From Streptomyces sp. NRRL S-118 (GTDB taxonomy: Bacteria; Actinomycetota; Actinomycetes; Streptomycetales; Streptomycetaceae): 64,000 nt of DNA. Location: positions 382,261-446,260 of the forward strand of contig NZ_KL591003.1 in NCBI RefSeq assembly GCF_000716335.1, written 5' to 3'. Both the position numbers and the translations under genes were made by a program. The notes under the pieces were generated by a model. The model was given only the letters and a program-made list of their open reading frames with translations. It was not told the origin of the DNA and did not search any database. Below are positions 34,277-40,921 of this stretch, in pieces; within the stretch, counting starts at the first letter, position 1; each line of letters opens with the position of its first letter.

Positions 34277-35515
34277 ATGGCAGGCAACTCGGAGCCGCTG
34301 TCGCCGCGAGCCAAGCTGGCCGTGACGGCAGGCAAGGCCGCAGCGGCGGTGTCTCGCGCGGCGGGACGCGGCAGCGGATCGGTGATCGGCGGCCGGGTGG
34401 CGCTCAAGCTCGACCCCGACCTGCTGGGACGGCTGGCGCAGCACCTGGACGTGGTCCTGGTGTCGGCGACCAACGGCAAGACCACCACCACCCGGCTGAT
34501 CGCCGAGGCGCTGCGGGCCAGTGGCCCGGTCGTCTCGAACGCGCTCGGCGCGAACATGCCCGCGGGCATCACCTCGGCTCTCGCGGGCGGCTCGGACGCG
34601 AAGTACGGCGTCATCGAGGTCGACGAGAAGTACCTGGCCGGTGTCGCGCGCGACGTCGAGCCCAAGGCGATCGCGCTGCTCAACCTCTCGCGCGATCAGC
34701 TCGACCGGGCCGCCGAGACGCGGATGCTGGCCGAGAAGTGGCGCGAGGGCCTGTCCGGGTCCAAGGCCGTCGTCATCGCCAACGCCGACGACCCGCTGGT
34801 GGTGTGGGCCGCGTCGTCCTCCGCCAACGTCGTCTGGGTGGCGGCCGGTCAGGAGTGGAAGGACGACGCCTGGTCCTGCCCCGCCTGCGGTGGCGTGATG
34901 CAGCGCCCCGGCGACGACTGGTTCTGCGGCGAGTGCGGCTTCCGCCGCCCCGCCCCGAGCTGGGCGCTCAGCGGCGACCACGTGCTGGACCCGCACGGCT
35001 CGGCCTGGCCGATCCACCTCCAGCTCCCGGGACGCGCCAACAAGGCGAACGCCACCACCTCCGCCGCGGTCGCGGCCGTGTTCGGCGTACCGCCGCAGGT
35101 CGCGCTGGAGCGGATGTACCAGGTACAGGCGGTGGCCGGCCGGTACGACGTGGTCTCGTTCCTCGGCCGTGAGCTGCGGCTGCTGCTGGCGAAGAACCCC
35201 GCGGGCTGGCTCGAAACGTTTTCGCTGATCGACCCGCCGCCCACGCCGGTGATCCTCTCCGTCAACGCCCGCGGTGCGGACGGCACGGACACGTCGTGGC
35301 TGTGGGACGTGGACTACACCCGGCTGGCCGGGCACCCGATCGTCGTCATCGGCGACCGCCGCCTCGACCTGGCCGTGCGCCTGGAGGTGGCGGGCCTGGA
35401 CTTCCGGGTGAGCGACACGCTCGACGAGGCGGTCCAGCTGTCCCCGCCCGGACGGATCGAGCTGATCGCCAACTACACCGCGTTCCAGGACGTACGCCGC
35501 CGCGTCGGCAACTGA
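34277..35515 (+). CDS. murT: Lipid II isoglutaminyl synthase, MurT subunit
   Basis: A 412-residue Mur-ligase-family protein. It has the ATP-binding P-loop VSATNGKTTTTRL, the MurT-specific zinc ribbon with two Cys pairs (CPACGGVMQ and CGECGF), and a C-terminal domain (DUF1727) with LVVIGDRRLDLAVRL-like sequence. With GatD it amidates the alpha-carboxyl of D-Glu in lipid II to D-iGln, using glutamine-derived ammonia. AGGAGGAAC precedes ATG 34277. gatD follows by 19 bp, the normal order. Confidence 0.95.
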   Translation: MAGNSEPLSPRAKLAVTAGKAAAAVSRAAGRGSGSVIGGRVALKLDPDLLGRLAQHLDVVLVSATNGKTTTTRLIAEALRASGPVVSNALGANMPAGITSALAGGSDAKYGVIEVDEKYLAGVARDVEPKAIALLNLSRDQLDRAAETRMLAEKWREGLSGSKAVVIANADDPLVVWAASSSANVVWVAAGQEWKDDAWSCPACGGVMQRPGDDWFCGECGFRRPAPSWALSGDHVLDPHGSAWPIHLQLPGRANKANATTSAAVAAVFGVPPQVALERMYQVQAVAGRYDVVSFLGRELRLLLAKNPAGWLETFSLIDPPPTPVILSVNARGADGTDTSWLWDVDYTRLAGHPIVVIGDRRLDLAVRLEVAGLDFRVSDTLDEAVQLSPPGRIELIANYTAFQDVRRRVGN

Positions 35516-35534
35516 GCCCGTGAAGGACAAGAGC

Positions 35535-36263
35535 ATGAGCGACAGCAGTCTGCGTCTGGTGTGGGTCTACCCGGACCTGCTCAGTACGTACGGAGACCAG
35601 GGCAACGCCCTCGTGGTGGAGCGCCGCGCCCGGCAGCGCGGTCTGGACGTGCAGCGGGTGGACGTGCGCAGCGACCAGCCGGTCCCGACGTCCGGCGACA
35701 TCTACCTCATCGGCGGCGGTGAGGACCGGCCGCAGCGACTGGCGGCCGAGCGGCTGCGCCGCGACGGCGGGCTGAACCGCGCCGCCGGCAACGGCGCGAT
35801 CATCTTCTCGGTGTGCGCCGGCTACCAGATCCTGGGCCACGAGTTCATCAACGACCTCGGCGAGCGCGAGCCGGGCCTCGGCCTGATCGACGTGATCTCC
35901 ACGCGCGGCGAGGGCGCCCGGTGCGTCGGTGACGTGCTGGCGGACATCGACCCGGCCCTGGGCCTGCCCCAGCTGACCGGCTTCGAGAACCACCAGGGCA
36001 TCACGCACCTGGGCCCGACCGCCCGCCCGTTCGCCCGGACCGTCTTCGGCAACGGCAACGGCACCGGGGACGGCACCGAAGGCGCGTACAACGAGACCGT
36101 TTTCGGGACGTACATGCACGGACCGGTCATGGCGCGCAATCCGCAGATCGCGGACCTGCTGCTGAAGCTGGCCCTGGATGTGAACGCACTGCCCCCGACC
36201 GACGACCGGTGGTACGAGGCGCTGCGCGCGGAGCGGATCGCGGCGGCCAGTCAGCCCGCCTGA
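35535..36263 (+). CDS. gatD: Lipid II isoglutaminyl synthase, GatD glutaminase subunit
   Basis: A 242-residue class I-like glutamine amidotransferase related to CobB/CobQ amidotransferases. The nucleophile Cys is in FSVCAGYQILG, and the catalytic His is in TYMHGPVMARNP. It supplies ammonia to MurT. ATG 35535 is preceded by GAAGGA; a GTG at 35520 is in frame but less likely. A short Gly/Asn/Thr insertion (GNGNGTGDGTEG) lies before the final motif. Confidence 0.95.
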   Translation: MSDSSLRLVWVYPDLLSTYGDQGNALVVERRARQRGLDVQRVDVRSDQPVPTSGDIYLIGGGEDRPQRLAAERLRRDGGLNRAAGNGAIIFSVCAGYQILGHEFINDLGEREPGLGLIDVISTRGEGARCVGDVLADIDPALGLPQLTGFENHQGITHLGPTARPFARTVFGNGNGTGDGTEGAYNETVFGTYMHGPVMARNPQIADLLLKLALDVNALPPTDDRWYEALRAERIAAASQPA

Positions 36264-36410
36264 TGCCGCGCACATTGTCGGATTCTCCGAATACCGTCCA
36301 GTAGTCGGACGCTCGGTTCGGCCCCGTCACCCGACGCCGGTAGGGTGGCGGGGATCCAACCGGACGACGTGGTCCGGGAGTCGGCCCACGTTGCAAAGGT
36401 ATCTCGGGCT

Positions 36411-37436
36411 ATGCGCATTGGTGTGCTCACCTCCGGCGGCGACTGCCCCGGTCTGAACGCCGTCATCCGCTCCGTCGTGCACCGTGCCGTCGTCGACCAC
36501 GGCGACGAGGTCATCGGCTTCCACGACGGCTGGAAGGGCCTCCTGGAGTGCGATTACCGCAAGCTCGACCTGGACGCGGTGGCGGGCATCCTGGCCCGCG
36601 GCGGCACGATCCTCGGGTCCTCCCGCGTGCAGCCGGCCCATCTCGTGGACGGCGTCGAGCGCGCCAGGGGGTACGTCGCCGAACTGGGCCTCGACGCGAT
36701 CATCCCGATCGGCGGCGAGGGGACGCTGAAGGCGGCGAACCTGCTCTCCGAGGCGGGGCTGCCGATCGTCGGCGTCCCGAAGACGATCGACAACGACATC
36801 GCGTCGACCGACGTGACCTTCGGCTTCGACACGGCCGTCGGGGTCGCCACCGAGGCCCTGGACCGGCTGAAGACCACCGCCGAATCGCACCAGCGGGTGC
36901 TGATCGTCGAGGTCATGGGCCGGCACACCGGCTGGATCGCGCTGCACTCGGGCATGGCGGCCGGTGCGCACGCGATCGTCGTCCCCGAGCGCCCCTTCGA
37001 CATCGAGGAGCTCACGGCCCGGGTCGGCGAGCGCTTCCGCGCGGGCAAGCGGTTCGCGATCGTGGTGGCCGCCGAAGGCGCCAAGCCGCGCGAGGGCACC
37101 ATGGCCTTCGACGAGGGCGGCAAGGACATCTACGGCCACGAGCGGTTCGCCGGTGTGGCCCAGCAGCTCGCCGGCGAGCTGGAGCAGCGCCTCGGCAAGG
37201 AGGCGCGTGCGGTGATCCTCGGCCACGTCCAGCGGGGCGGCACGCCCACCGCGTACGACCGGGTGCTGGCCACCCGCTTCGGCTGGCACGCGGTGGAGGC
37301 GGCGCACCGGGGCGAATTCGGGATGCTGACGGCGCTGCGCGGCACCGACATCGTGATGGTGCCGCTGGCGCAGGCCGTGGAGACGCTGAAGACGGTGCCC
37401 TCGGAGCGGTACGACGAGGCCGAGACCGTCCTTTGA
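36411..37436 (+). CDS. pfkA: 6-phosphofructokinase
   Basis: A 341-residue glycolytic kinase. It shows GGDCPGLNAVIRS, IGGEGTLKAA, PKTIDNDIASTD with the catalytic Asp, and EVMGRHTGWIALHS. Gly at the GGEGT position favours ATP as phosphoryl donor, while PKTIDND carries the Lys seen in group III/PPi-type enzymes; this mixed pattern is known in Streptomyces ATP-dependent enzymes. ATG 36411 begins exactly at the conserved MRIGVLTSGGD. It stands alone with its own terminator. Confidence 0.94.
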   Translation: MRIGVLTSGGDCPGLNAVIRSVVHRAVVDHGDEVIGFHDGWKGLLECDYRKLDLDAVAGILARGGTILGSSRVQPAHLVDGVERARGYVAELGLDAIIPIGGEGTLKAANLLSEAGLPIVGVPKTIDNDIASTDVTFGFDTAVGVATEALDRLKTTAESHQRVLIVEVMGRHTGWIALHSGMAAGAHAIVVPERPFDIEELTARVGERFRAGKRFAIVVAAEGAKPREGTMAFDEGGKDIYGHERFAGVAQQLAGELEQRLGKEARAVILGHVQRGGTPTAYDRVLATRFGWHAVEAAHRGEFGMLTALRGTDIVMVPLAQAVETLKTVPSERYDEAETVL

Positions 37437-37455
37437 TGTCTGTTGTGCCGTGAAT

Positions 37456-37493
37456 GAGCCGCCCCCGGTCGCAGCCGCGACCGGGGGCGGCTC
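37456..37493 (+). terminator. Strong intrinsic-type terminator after pfkA
   Basis: A perfect 17-bp GC-rich stem (37456–37472 pairing with 37477–37493) with a 4-nt AGCC loop, 20 bp after the pfkA stop and followed by CTAGTCTGG. It has a short rather than long T-tract, which is typical in Streptomyces. Confidence 0.85.
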
Positions 37494-37541
37494 TAGTCTG
37501 GACCGGCAAGCGGACAACCAGCACGAATCAGGAGCCGGCGG

Positions 37542-38495
37542 ATGGATCACAGCGGGCACGGCATGACGATGGACCTGCCGCCGTTCACGCTGGGGAGGGG
37601 GCTGGCGTTCTCACCGGAGCCGTTCTTCCTGGTCGGCTGTCTGCTGGCGCTCGCGCTGTACGCCTGGGGCGTGGTCCGGCTGCGCAGGCGCGGTGACGCC
37701 TGGCCGGTGGGACGGATCGTGTTCTTCACCGTCGGCGTGCTGACCGTGGCACTCGTGATGTGCACCAAGCTGAACGACTACGGCATGGTCATGTTCAGCG
37801 TGCACATGGTGCAGCACATGGTGATCAGCATGCTGTCGCCGATCCTGCTGCTCCTGGGCGCCCCTGTCACCCTGGCTCTGCGGGCGCTGCCGGTGGCCTC
37901 GCGGCGCGGCAGCAAGGGCCCGCGGGAACTGCTGCTCGCGCTGCTGCACAGCCGTTACATGCGGATCGTCACGCACCCGGTGTTCACCATCCCGCTGTTC
38001 ATCGCGAGCCTGTACGCGCTGTACTTCACGCCGCTGTTCGACTTCCTCATGGGCTCCAAGCCGGGGCACATCGCGATGATGGTCCACTTCCTCGCGGTCG
38101 GCCTGGTCTTCTTCTGGCCGATCATGGGCGTGGACCCGGGCCCGCACCGCCCCGGCTACGTGATGCGGATGCTGGAGCTCTTCGCGGGCATGCCGTTCCA
38201 CGCCTTCTTCGGGATCGCGCTGATGATGGCATCGGAACCGATGGTGAAGGCGTACGCGAACCCGCCGGCCTCCCTCGGCATCGACGCGCTGGGCGACCAG
38301 AACGCCGCGGGCGGCATCGCGTGGGCGTTCAGCGAGATCCCCTCCGTCCTGGTGCTGATCGCGCTGGTGTACCAGTGGTACCGGTCCGAGCAGCGGCAGG
38401 CGGTGCGCAAGGACCGGGCCGCCGACCGGGACGGCGACAAGGAGCTCGCCGCCTACAACGCCTACCTGGCGTCGCTGCAGGCGCGCGGACAGTAG
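37542..38495 (+). CDS. CtaG/caa3-type cytochrome oxidase assembly-like membrane protein
   Basis: A 317-residue membrane protein with about seven TM helices. It opens with a His/Met-rich segment MDHSGHGMTMDLPPF, has conserved HMVQHMVISMLSPILLLLGA and MMVHFLAVGLVFFWPIMGVD, and ends in a charged tail. These His/Met features match the caa3_CtaG family, implicated in copper handling or assembly of cytochrome oxidase. Start ATG 37542 follows GGAGCCGGCGG. It is monocistronic or with the small gene downstream. Confidence 0.88.
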   Translation: MDHSGHGMTMDLPPFTLGRGLAFSPEPFFLVGCLLALALYAWGVVRLRRRGDAWPVGRIVFFTVGVLTVALVMCTKLNDYGMVMFSVHMVQHMVISMLSPILLLLGAPVTLALRALPVASRRGSKGPRELLLALLHSRYMRIVTHPVFTIPLFIASLYALYFTPLFDFLMGSKPGHIAMMVHFLAVGLVFFWPIMGVDPGPHRPGYVMRMLELFAGMPFHAFFGIALMMASEPMVKAYANPPASLGIDALGDQNAAGGIAWAFSEIPSVLVLIALVYQWYRSEQRQAVRKDRAADRDGDKELAAYNAYLASLQARGQ

Positions 38496-38595
38496 CGCAC
38501 AGGACCGCACAGGCGGTAGCGCCCGGGGCACCCGCGGGGTGACCATGGTCCTACGGCCCGGCGGCCTTGCGGCCGGGGCCGGGAGGAGGACGCGC

Positions 38596-38754
38596 ATGTC
38601 CGGTTCCACGAAGACGATGAGTGTGCTCACCGTCGGCGCGCTGGTGCTGACGACGGCGTACACGGTTGCGCTGGGCAGCAACGGCTGGCTCTGGTTCGGG
38701 TGGGTGGTGCTCGGCCTGCTCACGCTCGGCATGGCCGCGACGCGCGACTCCTGA
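38596..38754 (+). CDS. Small membrane protein (52 aa)
   Basis: From ATG 38596, 6 nt after GGAGGAGG, the frame encodes 52 residues with two hydrophobic stretches (MSVLTVGALVLTTAYTVAL and GWLWFGWVVLGLLTLGMA), which suggests a two-helix membrane hairpin. The C-terminus is ATRDS. No family recognised; similar small proteins follow ctaG-like genes in Streptomyces from memory. Confidence 0.75.
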   Translation: MSGSTKTMSVLTVGALVLTTAYTVALGSNGWLWFGWVVLGLLTLGMAATRDS

Positions 38755-38886
38755 GGTCGCGGCATTCCCGTCGGCCGCCGCGCCGCCGTGCTCTGCCGTG
38801 GCTCGCCGTGCCACCGGGTCCCACACGGCGGAGTGCGGCGCGTCCGTGCCGGCGTCGGGCTCCGGTGCGGCGGCGGCGGGGGCGGG

Positions 38887-39098
38887 GGCGAGCTCGGCGT
38901 ACGACGCCGCCGTGAGCAGCGCCAGGGGAGGGCGCGACGGTCAGGGGGCACCCGGACGGCGCCGCCCGAGTCGGCCGCGACCTGGCCGATCAGGACGTGG
39001 ACGCCCGCTCCGAGGACGTCGCCGAGGAGGAAGAAGTAGAGCAGCCGCGTGGTGAGGGCGGGCCGGAGCGGTTGCCCGTGATCGTTCGCGGTGCACAT
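38887..39098 (-). pseudogene. Remnant of an APC-family amino-acid permease
   Basis: From ATG 39098 the minus strand encodes LTTRLLYFFLLGDVLGAGVH followed by VLIGQVAADSGGAVRVP. That is the first helix region of the cationic amino-acid transporter/APC family (normally ...GDVLGAGIYALVGEV...GGAIWVPF). The frame then fails. About 40 nt later another frame reads ALLTAASYAELA, which is the expected continuation, after which homology ends. So only the first ~65 residues remain, broken by a frameshift with a small deletion, and the rest of the gene is gone. The 38755–39250 interval has no intact gene. Confidence 0.7.
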
Positions 39099-39250
39099 GC
39101 GACCCGGTCTTTCCCGGAGTCCGGCCGTTACGCGGACCGTAGGTCCCGTCCCCCCTTCCCCTGGTGACGCCTCCGGTCACCCCCGCGGCCGCCCGGGGTC
39201 ACACCGCCCGCAGGGCACGCCCGCTCCCGGCCGTGGCCCGGCCGGCGGGA

Positions 39251-39733
39251 TCAGCGGCGCATCGGGCCCCAGGGGCGGCGCTGGCGGGCCACCTCCTCCT
39301 CGGCCTCCTCGATCACGGCGAGGTCGATCCAGCAGACCGGCTCGATGTCACGGAGCAGCGGTTCGTTGTCCGGGCCGCGGGCCACTTCCCGGCCGCGCAG
39401 GGTCCAGGGGCGTACGTCGCCGTCCCGCTCCTCGCGCAGGTGGCAGTAGTCGTAGAGGCGTCTGGCGACCCACAGCCGCACCGGGCGGTCGCCCCACCAC
39501 TTCTCCACCTGGAGGGGGTTCGCCGAGAGGCCGGGCATGGTGATCCCCGTGAGGTGGTCCGCGCTGTGCGTGTCCCGCTCGTCGTCGGCCGGGCTGCGGG
39601 ACCAGCGGATGTAGAGCGGCCCGTGGTGTTCCACCAGGTCGCCCAGCTCCGCGAGGCTGCTGACGGTGGGCAGCTCGGTCACGCCGTCGGGGGCCGTCCT
39701 GCGCTCGGGCGGCACCGGTGCGGTCTCGTCCAT
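39251..39733 (-). CDS. DUF6098-like protein
   Basis: A 160-residue soluble protein. Distinctive segments are LAELGDLVEHHGPLYIRWSR, LTGITMPGLSANPLQVEKWW and GDRPVRLWVARRLYDYCHLR, ending in an acidic helix and Arg-rich tail. I recall this as the Streptomyces DUF6098 family with no known biochemical role. AGGAG lies 11 nt before ATG 39733. Divergent from the cutinase gene with about 175 bp between. Confidence 0.65.
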   Translation of the reverse strand: MDETAPVPPERRTAPDGVTELPTVSSLAELGDLVEHHGPLYIRWSRSPADDERDTHSADHLTGITMPGLSANPLQVEKWWGDRPVRLWVARRLYDYCHLREERDGDVRPWTLRGREVARGPDNEPLLRDIEPVCWIDLAVIEEAEEEVARQRRPWGPMRR

Positions 39734-39909
39734 GGGGGGTCACGCTCCTTGTCGTACCGGACGTCCGCCGCGTACCCCACGTGACGACCGGTGATTCCAC
39801 CGATGCCCGTGCGCCGTGAGCGCCGCGACAGTGGCACCGCCAGTGAACACGGCGGTGACGCCCGGAGCATCCGGGGCCGCGCCGCCACGACCGAGAGGAC
39901 GACTCAGTC

Positions 39910-40776
39910 GTGCAGCGACACACCTTGGCGGCGCTCCTCGCCGCGGCCTGCATTGGCATGACCATGACCCCCAATGCCGCGCAGGCCGCGGACAACCCCT
40001 ACGAGCGCGGCCCCGCCCCCACCACCGCCAGCATCGAAGCCGTGCGCGGGCCCTACGCGGTGTCCCAGACCACGGTCTCGTCGTTGAGCGTGACCGGCTT
40101 CGGCGGCGGCACCATCCACTACCCGACCACCACCGCCGACGGCACCTTCGGAGCCGTGGCGATCTCCCCCGGCTTCACCGGCACCCAGTCCTCCATCGCC
40201 TGGTACGGGCCCAGACTCGCCTCCCAGGGCTTCGTGGTCTTCACCATCGACACCAACACCACCCTGGACCAGCCCGACAGCCGCGGCCGCCAGCTCCTGG
40301 CCGCACTGGACTACCTCACCCAGCGCAGCTCCGTGCGGAGCCGCATCGACAGCACGCGGCTGGGCGTGATGGGCCACTCCATGGGCGGCGGCGGCTCGCT
40401 GGAGGCGGCCAGGAGCCGGCCCTCCCTCCAGGCCGCGATACCCCTCACCGGCTGGAACACCGACAAGACGTGGCCGGAGATCAAGACGCCCACGCTGCTC
40501 ATCGGCGCCGACGGCGACTCCATCGCGCCGGTGGCCACGCACTCCGAGCCGTTCTACCAGAGCCTGCCCGCCACGCTCGACAAGGCGTACCTGGAGCTGA
40601 ACGGGGCGGACCACTTCACGCCGAACACCTCCGACACGACCATCGCGAAGTACAGCATTTCCTGGCTCAAGCGGTTCATCGACAACGACGCCCGCTACGA
40701 GCAGTTCCTCTGCCCGCTGCCTCGCCCGAGCCTCGCCATCGAGGAGTACCGGGGCAACTGCCCGCACACCTCCTGA
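39910..40776 (+). CDS. Secreted cutinase / polyester hydrolase (PET hydrolase family)
   Basis: A 288-residue alpha/beta hydrolase with a Sec signal ([22 protein letters not shown]). The mature start [20 protein letters not shown] is the hallmark of actinobacterial cutinases (Thermobifida Cut, LCC, SM14est type). The catalytic triad is Ser157 in MGHSMGGGG, Asp203 in GADGDSIAP and His235 in GADHFTPN, with spacings matching that family. The Trp that stacks on aromatics is in [10 protein letters not shown]. Two C-terminal Cys (FLCPLP, GNCPHTS) can form the stabilising disulfide. It would hydrolyse cutin, triglycerides or synthetic polyesters outside the cell. Start is GTG 39910 after GAGAGGA. Confidence 0.93.
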   Translation: MQRHTLAALLAAACIGMTMTPNAAQAADNPYERGPAPTTASIEAVRGPYAVSQTTVSSLSVTGFGGGTIHYPTTTADGTFGAVAISPGFTGTQSSIAWYGPRLASQGFVVFTIDTNTTLDQPDSRGRQLLAALDYLTQRSSVRSRIDSTRLGVMGHSMGGGGSLEAARSRPSLQAAIPLTGWNTDKTWPEIKTPTLLIGADGDSIAPVATHSEPFYQSLPATLDKAYLELNGADHFTPNTSDTTIAKYSISWLKRFIDNDARYEQFLCPLPRPSLAIEEYRGNCPHTS

Positions 40777-40860
40777 CGCCCCTCCCCGCGGGCCGCCGGG
40801 ACGGCTCGCGGTCCGTCCGCGGACCCGGGACCGGTGCCGCGGCACAGAGTTGCGGCCGCG

Positions 40861-40882
40861 GCGTTGGGCACGCGCCCAACGC
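40861..40882. promoter_or_regulatory. 9-bp inverted repeat between cutinase and LAL regulator genes
   Basis: GCGTTGGGC at 40861–40869 and GCCCAACGC at 40874–40882 with an ACGC spacer, about 40 bp upstream of the LAL regulator start. It could be an operator for autoregulation or the cutinase gene terminator. Confidence 0.45.
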
Positions 40883-40921
40883 CGCTTTCCGCGTTGTTCA
40901 CGCCGAAGTAACGTGACCGGT

